Shown one piece after another: positions 30,834 through 40,042 of a stretch of 64,000 nt of DNA (position 1 is its first letter; each line of letters begins with the position of its first letter). The notes below the pieces were generated by a model, which saw only the letters and a list, made by a program, of their open reading frames with translations, ran no database searches and was not told the origin of the DNA. The DNA is from an uncultured Allomuricauda sp. (GTDB lineage: Bacteria > Bacteroidota > Bacteroidia > Flavobacteriales > Flavobacteriaceae), in NCBI RefSeq assembly GCF_947499695.1, contig NZ_CANMPQ010000001.1:434001-498000 (forward strand), given 5' to 3'. A program made the translations under genes and the position numbers.

Positions 30834-32795
30834 ATGATAGAATATTTCAAAAAAATAACCTCAATATTCTTTTTCATTTTTCTATTGGGCGCTTCCGCAC
30901 AAACCTTGAAAAGTGACGAAATAAGTGCATTAAAAGAATTCCAGGCAGCCAACGGTTCCTCAAACAGGTTTGAATCTTTTTTCAGTTCAGTTGACAGATA
31001 CAATGTCAACTCTGCATATGATTGGTTGGATACGTTAAAAATCTACCTTGCAAACGCCCAAAAAACGAACGATACAATTGCGGCACGACTATATATGGTA
31101 ATGCAGACCCAAGTTTACAATGATTTGGGTGAATACGACAAAAGTACCGCATTGGCCAAAGAGCTTTATGCACTTAAAGATTCGTTGGATTCTGATTCAA
31201 GAAAGATCGTACTTGAAGTTTTGGACGATAATTATGCCAACCTTCAATTGTATGATAAGCAAATTGAAGTGCGTAAAGAAAAACGTGAACTTGGCTTAAC
31301 AGATAACGTTGCTTTCTATGATATCTACAGCAACTTAGGTTTGCACAGAAAAGCTAGAAACCAATACATAATGGAGGTCAAGCCTACCATAGCGGATAAC
31401 GATTCCTATGGTTTGGCAAAGTATCATAATAAGGTTGGGAACTACTTAAGACTTGATAATTCTGCTCCTACAGCGGTAAGTGAACTTAAGAAGGCAAAAG
31501 CGTATCTAGACGTTTTTATTAATGATATATCCGCACAAAAGACCGAAGAGCAAATATTTGAGAGTGAATTGCTAAAAGCAGAAATAGAAGGTAACATTGG
31601 GAAATGCCATGTACTACTTGGAGAATATGATGAAGCGATACCTTTATTGGAGTCAAGTATTGAAGCCCTATCATCTGCATCGGATACCCATTATAAAAAT
31701 GAAGTTATTGAAAACACTTTGAACTTAGCGGATGCCAACCTACAACTTGAAAAGTATTTGGCGGCAAAAAGAAGCTTGGATAGTGATTTCAACAATATTA
31801 ACCTGCTACAAAACATAAAGCGAAATAGTTTGTTGGCGGCCTATTACGATAAGGTTGAAAATTTTAAAAACGCGGCAACTTATTATAAGCGCAACGAGAG
31901 AATAAAGGACTCATTATCCCAAAAGCAATCTTCAATCATTAAACAGCAGTTGGTAACCATAGTTGCAAATGAAGATTTGGAGAATTCCCAACGATTGATT
32001 GACGAACAAAAACGTATCAATGAATTAGCCCGAAGCGAAATGAAGGCGAAAGATGAGCGAATCAACCTGGTTTTCATTTCCTTGATTTTCACACTTCTTG
32101 GTTTTGCGGGATTGGTCTATGCGTACTTAAAAAGTATCAAAAACCAACGCTTGATTGCAGAACAAAAGCATATCATTGAAAATGCCCTAGTAGAAAAGGA
32201 CTCATTGTTAAAAGAAATTCACCATAGGGTAAAGAACAATCTCCAGATGGTGTCCAGTTTGTTAAGCTTGCAAACCAAGAATACTCGAAGTAAATCTGCT
32301 ATAGAGGCATTAGAAGAAGGTAAGAGTAGGGTAAAGGCCATGGCACTTATTCACCAGAAGCTTTATCAAAATGATGATTTATCCGTTATAGAAATGCAGG
32401 GTTATATTGAGAGCTTGATCAATAGTGTACAATCCGTTTATAAAAAAGGAGGGCATAACATTAGTATAACCATTGATGCTGAAGGAACCGAATTAGATAT
32501 TGACCGAGCGATTCCATTCGGACTTATTTTGAACGAGCTTGTTTCCAATTCTTTCAAGTATGCTTTCCCAGAAAATGATGAAAATGGGAAGATTTACATC
32601 CACCTCCGAAAAAATGGAGAGCAAGGTTATTTTGAATATACCGATAACGGTATTGGACTTCCAGAAGATACCGAAGAGCGAACACACTCCTCTATGGGAA
32701 TCCGTCTTATGAACCGATTGGTGAACCAATTACAGTCAAAACTTAATATTGATAAGGCAGACGAAGGGGTCCGGTTCTGGTTTAACTTCAGTTAA
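30834..32795 (+). CDS. TPR-containing sensor histidine kinase (HisKA_2 type)
   Basis: The 653-residue kinase has a signal peptide (about 1-22), a periplasmic TPR-like helical region (about 50-380), one transmembrane helix (about 408-428), then a HisKA_2 domain with LLKEIHHRVKNNLQMVSSLLSLQT (His463/His464) and a HATPase_c domain (NELVSNSFKYAF, DNGIGLP, SSMGIRLMNRLVNQL). It follows a LytTR response regulator, so the pair probably forms a two-component system sensing an envelope signal. It interrupts the men cluster between menA and menC. Two promoters are visible, one bearing the TTCACAACA operator. Confidence 0.92.
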   Translation: MIEYFKKITSIFFFIFLLGASAQTLKSDEISALKEFQAANGSSNRFESFFSSVDRYNVNSAYDWLDTLKIYLANAQKTNDTIAARLYMVMQTQVYNDLGEYDKSTALAKELYALKDSLDSDSRKIVLEVLDDNYANLQLYDKQIEVRKEKRELGLTDNVAFYDIYSNLGLHRKARNQYIMEVKPTIADNDSYGLAKYHNKVGNYLRLDNSAPTAVSELKKAKAYLDVFINDISAQKTEEQIFESELLKAEIEGNIGKCHVLLGEYDEAIPLLESSIEALSSASDTHYKNEVIENTLNLADANLQLEKYLAAKRSLDSDFNNINLLQNIKRNSLLAAYYDKVENFKNAATYYKRNERIKDSLSQKQSSIIKQQLVTIVANEDLENSQRLIDEQKRINELARSEMKAKDERINLVFISLIFTLLGFAGLVYAYLKSIKNQRLIAEQKHIIENALVEKDSLLKEIHHRVKNNLQMVSSLLSLQTKNTRSKSAIEALEEGKSRVKAMALIHQKLYQNDDLSVIEMQGYIESLINSVQSVYKKGGHNISITIDAEGTELDIDRAIPFGLILNELVSNSFKYAFPENDENGKIYIHLRKNGEQGYFEYTDNGIGLPEDTEERTHSSMGIRLMNRLVNQLQSKLNIDKADEGVRFWFNFS

Positions 32796-32858
32796 TATTG
32801 CTATTTCCAATTGCTCGCGAAGGAATAACTGATATCCTATTTTCATTCAAATTATAAC

Positions 32859-32866
32859 TAAATTTG
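32859..32866 (+). promoter_or_regulatory. -7 element (TAAATTTG) of menC
   Basis: The exact TAnnTTTG match ends 9 nt before ATG 32876. The in-frame TTG at 32864 is within this element and should not be taken as a start. Confidence 0.6.
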
Positions 32867-32875
32867 GGCAACCAC

Positions 32876-33928
32876 ATGAAGGCTGTCTATAAAAAGTATA
32901 TTCTTGACTTTAAAATCCCAAGCGGAACTTCGCGTGGTGTAATGACCCAAAAGGAAACTTGGTTTCTTATTCTAAGCGAGAATGGAAAATATGGTATTGG
33001 GGAATGCGGAATCTTAAGGGGCTTGAGTGTTGACGACGTTCCCGATTATGAAGAAAAGCTTTCATGGGTCTGCGCTAACATACAATTGAGTCTGGAAGAG
33101 TTGCTTGTTCAACTAACTAATTTTCCGTCTATTCAATTTGGCTTGGAACAAGCTTTTTTATCCTTTCAATCTGAAAATCCTTTCCATCTTTTTCCTTCAG
33201 AATTCACCGAGAATGAATCTCCCATTTCCATCAACGGATTGATTTGGATGGGCGATGAAACCTTTATGCTCTCACAATTAGAACAAAAATTAAAACAAGG
33301 TTTTCAATGCATCAAAATGAAGATTGGTGCCATCGACTTTAAAAAGGAATTGGAAATCCTAAAGTCGATTCGCGACAATTTCACCGTAGAAGAAATAGAA
33401 CTACGGGTGGATGCTAATGGAGCTTTTTCTTCGACGGAAGCACTGGATAAATTGGAAATACTGTCCAAATTCCAGATGCATTCCATTGAGCAGCCCATAA
33501 AACCCGGAAATTGGGAAAAAATGGCAGAACTATGTGCTAAAACCCCATTGCCGATAACACTGGATGAAGAATTAATTGGCATTTTTGATGTAACGGAAAA
33601 GCAGCGCATGCTACAAACCATAAAGCCACAATACATTATTATAAAACCTAGTTTGGTCGGTGGATTCAGAGGTTCAGAGGAATGGATAAATTTAGCCAAG
33701 AACCAACAAGTAGGGTGGTGGGCAACAAGTGCTTTAGAAAGCAATATTGGGCTTAATGCCATTGCGCAATGGACATATGCTATGGAAACAAGTATTCCAC
33801 AAGGTTTGGGAACCGGAAGTCTTTATACCAACAATTTCGATAGTCCATTAGAAGTTGCAAATGGAAAGTTGTATTATCGGGGTACCAAACAATGGAAAAC
33901 TAATTTAATTGAAGAATTATGTATATAG
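32876..33928 (+). CDS. menC: o-Succinylbenzoate synthase MenC
   Basis: The 350-residue enolase-superfamily enzyme dehydrates SHCHC to o-succinylbenzoate. The catalytic Lys lies in CIKMKIG (near 145), metal ligands in LRVDANGAF (near 178), SIEQPI (near 206) and TLDEELI (near 231), and the second Lys in YIIIKPSLVGG (near 258). The ATG at 32876 is favoured because the upstream TTG lies in the promoter box. The gene overlaps the CPBP protease gene by 10 bp and forms an operon with it and menE. Confidence 0.94.
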   Translation: MKAVYKKYILDFKIPSGTSRGVMTQKETWFLILSENGKYGIGECGILRGLSVDDVPDYEEKLSWVCANIQLSLEELLVQLTNFPSIQFGLEQAFLSFQSENPFHLFPSEFTENESPISINGLIWMGDETFMLSQLEQKLKQGFQCIKMKIGAIDFKKELEILKSIRDNFTVEEIELRVDANGAFSSTEALDKLEILSKFQMHSIEQPIKPGNWEKMAELCAKTPLPITLDEELIGIFDVTEKQRMLQTIKPQYIIIKPSLVGGFRGSEEWINLAKNQQVGWWATSALESNIGLNAIAQWTYAMETSIPQGLGTGSLYTNNFDSPLEVANGKLYYRGTKQWKTNLIEELCI

Positions 33929-34857
33929 AACAAGGATATAAAGGCAGTATTGGACTGTGGAAGTACTTTGTAATTCCTTTACTGTTTATCGGTTTCATGG
34001 GTTTAAATTATGTAGCAACAGTTACGTCTCCAGTTAGTGTAGAAGATGCAATGCAGCAGATGATTGACCAATTGGGATCCAATGTTGTTTTGATTATACT
34101 TTTGGCACCTTTGGCAGTTGGTCTTTTTGTTGTTTTAGGATGGACATATTTGGTACATCAGCAATCCATTACATCTTTGACCACCTCACGTAAAAATATA
34201 GATTGGAAACGAATCATGTATGCATTTTCCCTTTGGGGAGGGTTGACCGCTTTGCTAACAGGAATAGACATATACTTTTCCCCAGATGATTATATATTCA
34301 ATTTGGATTGGTCTAAGTTTATTCCTCTGGCCATAATTGCTATCGTTCTTATTCCTTTACAAACAAGCTTTGAAGAATATTTATTCCGCGGGCATATGAT
34401 GCAAGGACTGGGAATCCTAGCAAAAAATCGGTGGGTACCCCTAGTTGTGACTTCAGTGCTTTTTGGTTTGATGCATATAGCAAACCCTGAGGTTGAAAAA
34501 TTAGGAATGGGTATTATGGTGTATTATATCGGTACTGGATTTTTTCTTGGGATTATGACCTTGATGGATGAAGGCCTGGAACTAGCATTAGGATTTCATG
34601 CCGCTAACAACCTTATTACTGCACTTTTGGTCACGGCAGACTGGACAGCTTTTCAAACACATTCAATTTATAAGGATATTTCTGAACCGGCTTTGGGATG
34701 GGATGCTCTAATTCCTGTTTTGGTTATCTTCCCGATACTACTGTTCGTTTTTGGTAAAAAATACGGTTGGAAAAATTGGAACCAAAAACTGTTTGGAAAA
34801 GTATTGACAAAAGATGAATTTACAGCTCTAAATACTAGTGAATCCAATTTGGCGTAA
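33919..34857 (+). CDS. CPBP (Abi/Rce1-type) intramembrane metalloprotease
   Basis: The 312-residue membrane protein has about eight helices and the three CPBP motifs: EExxxR (Glu152, Glu153, Arg157 in FEEYLFRGH), FxxxH (FGLMHIAN, near 185) and HxxxN (GFHAANN, near 230). Family members cleave membrane substrates or act in bacteriocin immunity; no substrate is known here. It overlaps menC (10 bp) and menE (20 bp), a conserved linkage in flavobacterial men loci, yet it has no known menaquinone role. Confidence 0.92.
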   Translation: MYIEQGYKGSIGLWKYFVIPLLFIGFMGLNYVATVTSPVSVEDAMQQMIDQLGSNVVLIILLAPLAVGLFVVLGWTYLVHQQSITSLTTSRKNIDWKRIMYAFSLWGGLTALLTGIDIYFSPDDYIFNLDWSKFIPLAIIAIVLIPLQTSFEEYLFRGHMMQGLGILAKNRWVPLVVTSVLFGLMHIANPEVEKLGMGIMVYYIGTGFFLGIMTLMDEGLELALGFHAANNLITALLVTADWTAFQTHSIYKDISEPALGWDALIPVLVIFPILLFVFGKKYGWKNWNQKLFGKVLTKDEFTALNTSESNLA

Positions 34858-35917
34858 AACACATTCTGACTTTAGATTTAATGGTGTTCATTATGAATTT
34901 GATGAGCTTCAAGAAGTTGGATATAGTCTTGTAAAAGAAGGAGAGTCTTATGAAATCGCTATTGGGGAGTTCCTACTTGACTGGTCGACGGACAAAGAAA
35001 CCTTAGAAGTTTTTACCTCGGGCTCTACGGGAAAACCCAAAAAGATTAAGCTAAATAAGTTGCATATGGTGAATTCCGCCATAGCCACTGGAAAATACTT
35101 CGGATTGTCATCAAAAGATTCAGCGCTTATGTGTCTACCTTGCTCTGGAATTGCAGGAAAGATGATGTTGATGCGTGCTATGGTGCTGGGATTGGAACTA
35201 AAATCTGTTGAACCTTCTTCAAATCCAATGTTTGGTGCTACTACCAATTTTGATTTTGCGGCAATGGTCCCTTTACAAGCAGAAAATTCCTTAAAACAAC
35301 TCTCTCAAATAAAGACTTTAATAATTGGAGGCGCACCCATTTCAATGTCATTAAAAGAAAGCTTGATTACGTTTCCTAATGCAGTTTTTGAGACCTATGG
35401 GATGACGGAGACGGTTACGCATATAGCAGCCAAAAGATTGAATGGTTCAAAAAATGACACTATAAACAATCCTTTCGAAGCGCTTCCGAATATTACCCTT
35501 TCTAAAGATAATCGGGATTGCCTGGTGATTAAAGCTCCAAAGCTTTCAGACGAAGAAGTTATTACCAATGATATCGTGAATTTAGCCACCGAAACCAGTT
35601 TTGAATGGTTGGGCAGATTTGATTCCATCATAAATTCTGGAGGCATAAAGCTCATTCCGGAACAAATAGAACGGAAACTTTCAACAGTAATCGACGCTCG
35701 CTTTTTTGTAGCAGGTCTTCCGGATGCGTCTTTAGGACAAAAGTTGGTACTACTAGTGGAATCAGTTGATATATCATCGGAAGAATTACTTGCTAAGATT
35801 AAAGATTTAAAAGGTTTGGATAAGTATGAAACTCCGAAAGAAGTGTTTGCTCTAAAACAATTTTTTGAGACTAAAAGCGGAAAAATTCATCGGTCACAAA
35901 CTATAAAGCTTCTATAA
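34838..35917 (+). CDS. menE: o-Succinylbenzoate-CoA ligase MenE
   Basis: The 359-residue adenylate-forming enzyme activates o-succinylbenzoate with ATP and CoA. The P-loop FTSGSTGKPKK (about 59-69), ETYGMTET (about 186-193), WLGRFDSIINSGGIKL (about 253-268) and the C-terminal SGKIHR Lys are present. It is short compared with typical acyl-CoA ligases but normal for flavobacterial MenE. No ATG is available; GTG at 34838, overlapping the CPBP gene, gives the expected N-terminus. Confidence 0.94.
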   Translation: MNPIWRKTHSDFRFNGVHYEFDELQEVGYSLVKEGESYEIAIGEFLLDWSTDKETLEVFTSGSTGKPKKIKLNKLHMVNSAIATGKYFGLSSKDSALMCLPCSGIAGKMMLMRAMVLGLELKSVEPSSNPMFGATTNFDFAAMVPLQAENSLKQLSQIKTLIIGGAPISMSLKESLITFPNAVFETYGMTETVTHIAAKRLNGSKNDTINNPFEALPNITLSKDNRDCLVIKAPKLSDEEVITNDIVNLATETSFEWLGRFDSIINSGGIKLIPEQIERKLSTVIDARFFVAGLPDASLGQKLVLLVESVDISSEELLAKIKDLKGLDKYETPKEVFALKQFFETKSGKIHRSQTIKLL

Positions 35918-35983
35918 AACCATTTTCACTCATTGGAAACACTAGTTCCCTAATTGGCTGTTTTCAATTTTCCAAAGCCCATG

Positions 35984-35991
35984 TAGGTTTG
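35984..35991 (+). promoter_or_regulatory. -7 element (TAGGTTTG) of plug-like protein gene
   Basis: The exact TAnnTTTG match lies 25 nt before the ATG at 36017. Confidence 0.5.
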
Positions 35992-36016
35992 CTTAAGAAC
36001 ATAAACAATTACCGAC

Positions 36017-36628
36017 ATGAAAAATATTCTATTTCTATTCTTAGTACTTGGAGCTACAAACATTAAGGCCCAAAAAGAAAGCCCTACCGCCAATGAAAAA
36101 CCTATTGTAATTAGATGTGGGAGTATTACAGAAAATCAAGAACCTTTATATGTTGTAGACGGAGTGCCCTTGACAAGTAATGAGGTTTTAAAAAATATCT
36201 CTCCAGAGGATATTATTTCTATTAATATTTTAAAGAATACGGAGATGACATTCAGTTGTTATGGTACAGCAGGGAAAAATGGAGTAGTCTTGATTAAAAC
36301 AAAAAAGAGCGAGATTAAAAAATGTAAATTAAAGACCTATCCTTTTAAGGTATACTGCATACCAAATACCAATTGGGTCCTACAGCAAGATATGTATAAT
36401 GCATTAGAAGCTAGAGTTCCTTCTTTGCGGGTACAAAATAGAAATCTGGCTATAGGCAACCACTCCATACGATTAAGAGGCAGTAATATCGACGTCGTAA
36501 TTGTTGATGGTGTTCGCTATGATGCTTCCATTCTTAATAGTCTGAATCCCAATGACATTGAATCCATCAGGGTAGCTCCTTCTGTTGCTGCAACCAATTA
36601 CTTTATGAATACGAATACATTTAACTGA
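36017..36628 (+). CDS. Exported protein made of two TonB-receptor plug-like segments
   Basis: The 203-residue protein has a signal peptide (1-18, NIKAQ). Two consecutive units resemble the core of SusC-like plug domains: EPLYVVDGVPLTSNEVLKNI with SPEDIISINILKN and GKNGVVLIKTKK (about 42-97), then IDVVIVDGVRYDASILNSL with NPNDIESIRVAPS (about 158-190). No beta-barrel, TonB box or N-terminal carboxypeptidase-like domain is present. It may be a soluble periplasmic relative of plug domains that binds a partner or ligand. It precedes two larger plug-bearing proteins on the same strand. Function unknown. Confidence 0.75.
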   Translation: MKNILFLFLVLGATNIKAQKESPTANEKPIVIRCGSITENQEPLYVVDGVPLTSNEVLKNISPEDIISINILKNTEMTFSCYGTAGKNGVVLIKTKKSEIKKCKLKTYPFKVYCIPNTNWVLQQDMYNALEARVPSLRVQNRNLAIGNHSIRLRGSNIDVVIVDGVRYDASILNSLNPNDIESIRVAPSVAATNYFMNTNTFN

Positions 36629-36761
36629 AAACCATTCATTAGAACAAACTAGACCAGAGTCAATGTCTAGTCTACTCCTTTGACTATGGTCAATTAAAGT
36701 AGTAAATGATTTTACCATACTTACTAACTTGAATTTTGTACTTTAAGTCAAAATTTGGGTT

Positions 36762-38108
36762 ATGCAAAAAATCATTTTTTTATGTTCACTTATCTGTATT
36801 CAATTTTCATTTTCACAACAAATATTACCTGAAGAAGAAAGAGCTAGGGTAGTAGACGAAATATTGGAAGAACGTTTCAATACATTGCTTCCCAACCTAA
36901 TGGATGATACAGGGATTGACATGTGGATTCTTATTTCAAGGGAATATAATGAAGACCCCGTTTTGAAAACAATGTTACCTGCCACCTGGTTAAATGCAAG
37001 GAGAAGAACCATTCTTTTGTTCTACAGGGATAAGGCAGCTGGAAGCATTGATAAGTTGGCTGTGGCAAGATATAATGTCGGTAAGAGTATTCAATCAGCA
37101 TGGGATAAGGAAAAGGAACCCAATCAATGGAAAAGATTGATGCAACTTATTGAGGAAAGAAATCCAAAACAGATCGGGTTGAATTTTTCAAAAGACCACA
37201 ATATTGCGGATGGACTGGACAAGACGGATTTCGATGAATTTATGGCCAATCTGCCTAAGAAATATCAATCCAAAGTAGTTTCTGCCGAACAGTTGGCGGT
37301 CAGGTGGATAGAAACAAGAACAGAACGAGAGATGATTATTTATAATCAACTTGTAGATATCACCCACGATATTATAGCCCAAGCCTTTTCAGAAAAAGTG
37401 ATTACTCCAGGTGTAACTACTACAACCGAAGTAGAGTGGTGGATGCGTCAAAAAGTAACCGACTTAGGATTGGAAACTTGGTTTCATCCAACCGTTGATG
37501 TTCAACGTACTAGTGAAAAATTGGTTGGACATTTATACTCATTTTCTGGTAGACCAGATGATTTGACCATTCAACCCGGTGATCTTTTACATTGTGACTT
37601 TGGAATCTCTTATTTACGTTTGAATACGGACTGTCAGGAATTGGCTTACGTTTTAAGACCCAATGAAGAAGGTGCTCCAAAGTTTTTGGTTGATGCCCTA
37701 AAAGATGGGAACAGCGTCCAAGACTTTTTGACAACCAATATGATAAAAGGTAGAACAGGGAATGAAATTTTGGCTAAATCCCTACAACAAGCCAAGGAAG
37801 CCGGACTTCGCCCTGCAATTTATACACATCCATTAGGAAGTTACGGTCATTCTGCTGGCACCACAATTGGTATGTGGGATTCTCAAGGAGGTGTGATGAA
37901 AGATGATGGTGAAAACTACCCCTTAAACCCAAACACGGTTTATGCCATTGAATTGAACACTACAGTTCACATTACGGAATGGAATAGAGATATTCGTATA
38001 ATGTTGGAAGAAGCGGGTTTTTTTGGAACAGATGGGTTCAGGTACGTTAATGGAAGACAAACTGAACTTTTACTTGTTCCAAGGGTAAAAAAACAACTGG
38101 GACACTGA
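36762..38108 (+). CDS. Exported M24-family metallopeptidase (Xaa-Pro aminopeptidase-like)
   Basis: The 448-residue protein has a signal peptide (1-18, QFSFSQ), an N-terminal creatinase-like domain (about 25-190) and a pita-bread M24 domain. The five metal ligands can be placed: Asp in HCDFG (near 279), Asp in LNTDCQ (near 289), His in SYGHSAG (near 364), Glu in AIELNT (near 397) and Glu in MLEEAGFF (near 417). It probably cleaves N-terminal residues before proline in the periplasm. It lies among plug-domain proteins but no functional link is evident. Confidence 0.88.
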   Translation: MQKIIFLCSLICIQFSFSQQILPEEERARVVDEILEERFNTLLPNLMDDTGIDMWILISREYNEDPVLKTMLPATWLNARRRTILLFYRDKAAGSIDKLAVARYNVGKSIQSAWDKEKEPNQWKRLMQLIEERNPKQIGLNFSKDHNIADGLDKTDFDEFMANLPKKYQSKVVSAEQLAVRWIETRTEREMIIYNQLVDITHDIIAQAFSEKVITPGVTTTTEVEWWMRQKVTDLGLETWFHPTVDVQRTSEKLVGHLYSFSGRPDDLTIQPGDLLHCDFGISYLRLNTDCQELAYVLRPNEEGAPKFLVDALKDGNSVQDFLTTNMIKGRTGNEILAKSLQQAKEAGLRPAIYTHPLGSYGHSAGTTIGMWDSQGGVMKDDGENYPLNPNTVYAIELNTTVHITEWNRDIRIMLEEAGFFGTDGFRYVNGRQTELLLVPRVKKQLGH

Positions 38109-38190
38109 AAATCTGACACTTACTTCTAATTTTTATAATTTTTTAACGATATAATTTTCTAACTTAAGGGTGAAATCAAAAATCGTCGCC

Positions 38191-39993
38191 ATGGTCAAGA
38201 AAATTATTCCCTATCTGTTTTTACTTTCGGTTGCTATAACCTTTTCTCAAACATCAAACAAAAGAATAAGTGGTTTCATTACTGATGGATACGGTCCATT
38301 GGAAAATGTAAGTATTGCAATAAAGGATACCGAAAAAGGAGTCAAATCGGAAGAGAACGGTAGTTATGTTATTTATGCAGAGGAAGGCCAAACCCTTGTT
38401 TATAGTTACTTGGGAAAGCAGAACATCGAAATTATCATTGAAGATGTGACCTCTTTTTTGAATATAACGATGTACGATGATATCCAAGAATTGGATGGTG
38501 TAGTGGTTACGGAAAGAAAGAAAAGAACCCGAAAAACACTTTTAGAAGAATACCACAGCAACAAGAATATTGTTAAAACGGCCTTTGGTATTTTGGATAA
38601 GGAACGTTCCGGATTTTCAATGCGAGTTATAGATGGAGACCAACTAAATCTGGCCGGACAAGATTTTATTGATGCGCTCCAGTCTTGGGTGCCAGGTGTA
38701 CAGGTGTTCAGGCCAACAACCTTTAGACCAGGAGGCGGGGCTCTTGGCGGGAATGGGGTAAGACCTACAGACCTGACGATTCCTATTGTATTTTTACCAC
38801 GGGCGCGACGTTCCTTTATGAGGCCTGTTCCGGCCATTTTCGATGTGGACGGTGTAGTTTATACCGATGCACCAACCTTTATTCAGGTACAAAATATCGA
38901 AAGAATTGCTGTTATTGAATCCCTTGGAGCTTCTAATCGCTATGGTAGCATGGGCATTGGAGGAGTAATCATTATCAATACAAAATGGGGAAATCCAAAC
39001 AAAAGAGAACCAGGAACCAATAAACCCTATGATCATGCCAGGCTAAGAAACAACTACTTTGATTCAAGCAGTCTGGTCAATAGCGCTCAAATACCTATGC
39101 CGAAATATTTGGAAAAATTGAATGGTGCAATAGATGAAAAAGAGGCAGAGCATATTTATCAGGATGAAATAGCGTTGTACCCCCAGTCACCTTACTTTTA
39201 TTTGGATGCCCGTTCGTTTTTCAAGAATAATTTTGAGGGCAACCAGCTAATAGCTGACATCACTAATACTATTGAGGAAAAATTTGGAACCAATCCTACA
39301 ATTTTAAAGGCATTGGCCTATATGTTGGAGGAAGAAGGTGAATTTGAGAGAGCATTGGAACTTCAAAAGAAGATTTTTATACTACGACCTCATTATGTTC
39401 AGTCTTATATGGATTTAGCTAACGCATACACAAACTTGGGAGATGTTGATAATGCTGCAACCCTGCACACGCGTTATAATTATCTCATTGAAAAGTCGTT
39501 CTTTACAGCTTCTGACACTTTTGGCCCCATTATACATAAAAACTTCAGAAACCTACTCGAACAAAATAGAGGTGCCCTAGAAGAGAAGTATGTCTTGGAA
39601 ACTGATGAACAGGACTTCAAAGGTCTGCGCCTGGTTTTTGAATGGAATGATAGCGAAGCAGAATTTGAATTGCAATTTGTAAGTCCAGAAAATCAGTTTT
39701 ATACCACTAGTCATACACTTCAGCATAATGCAGAAAGAATACAGGAAGAAAAAGAAAAAGGATTCTCCACAGAAGAGTATCTGGTTTACGGTCCTATTGA
39801 TGGAAATTGGAATGTTAATGTCAAGTATCTTGGGAACAAAAGTGCAACTCCTTCCTATATGAAGGCTACCATTTACCACAATTTTGGAACCGATAATCAA
39901 CGTAAAGAAGTTAAAGTCTTTAGATTGGCGACCAAAAATGCGAATTTGGCCCTATTGAGAATTAATAACGGAACCACAAGTAAATCCAATTAG
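38191..39993 (+). CDS. Plug-TPR-DUF2135-like exported protein without beta-barrel
   Basis: The 600-residue protein has a signal peptide (about 1-20), a carboxypeptidase-regulatory-like beta domain (about 24-95) ending in a SusC-like LDGVVVTE strand, a TonB-receptor plug-like domain (about 130-275; NLAGQDFIDALQSWVPGVQV, IERIAVIESLGASNRYGSMGIGGVIIINTK), a TPR segment (about 345-420) and a C-terminal beta-sandwich resembling DUF2135/YfaP (about 490-580; FEWNDSEAEFELQFVSP, HNFGTDNQ). All barrel strands are absent. ATG at 38191 gives a better signal peptide than the in-frame GTG at 38170. It is paralogous to the next gene. Confidence 0.8.
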   Translation: MVKKIIPYLFLLSVAITFSQTSNKRISGFITDGYGPLENVSIAIKDTEKGVKSEENGSYVIYAEEGQTLVYSYLGKQNIEIIIEDVTSFLNITMYDDIQELDGVVVTERKKRTRKTLLEEYHSNKNIVKTAFGILDKERSGFSMRVIDGDQLNLAGQDFIDALQSWVPGVQVFRPTTFRPGGGALGGNGVRPTDLTIPIVFLPRARRSFMRPVPAIFDVDGVVYTDAPTFIQVQNIERIAVIESLGASNRYGSMGIGGVIIINTKWGNPNKREPGTNKPYDHARLRNNYFDSSSLVNSAQIPMPKYLEKLNGAIDEKEAEHIYQDEIALYPQSPYFYLDARSFFKNNFEGNQLIADITNTIEEKFGTNPTILKALAYMLEEEGEFERALELQKKIFILRPHYVQSYMDLANAYTNLGDVDNAATLHTRYNYLIEKSFFTASDTFGPIIHKNFRNLLEQNRGALEEKYVLETDEQDFKGLRLVFEWNDSEAEFELQFVSPENQFYTTSHTLQHNAERIQEEKEKGFSTEEYLVYGPIDGNWNVNVKYLGNKSATPSYMKATIYHNFGTDNQRKEVKVFRLATKNANLALLRINNGTTSKSN

Positions 39994-40042
39994 ATGTATT
40001 TGTTTAATTAAAATACCATAAAAGATTGTCTTATAAGTAATT

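Noticed and set aside
36648..36671. ACTAGAC/GTCTAGT hairpin as a terminator
   Set aside because: A 7-bp stem with a 10-nt loop but no T run follows, so termination is doubtful.
38170..38190. GTG start for the plug-TPR protein
   Set aside because: ATG at 38191 gives a compact signal peptide; the extension adds seven residues without benefit, though it cannot be excluded.
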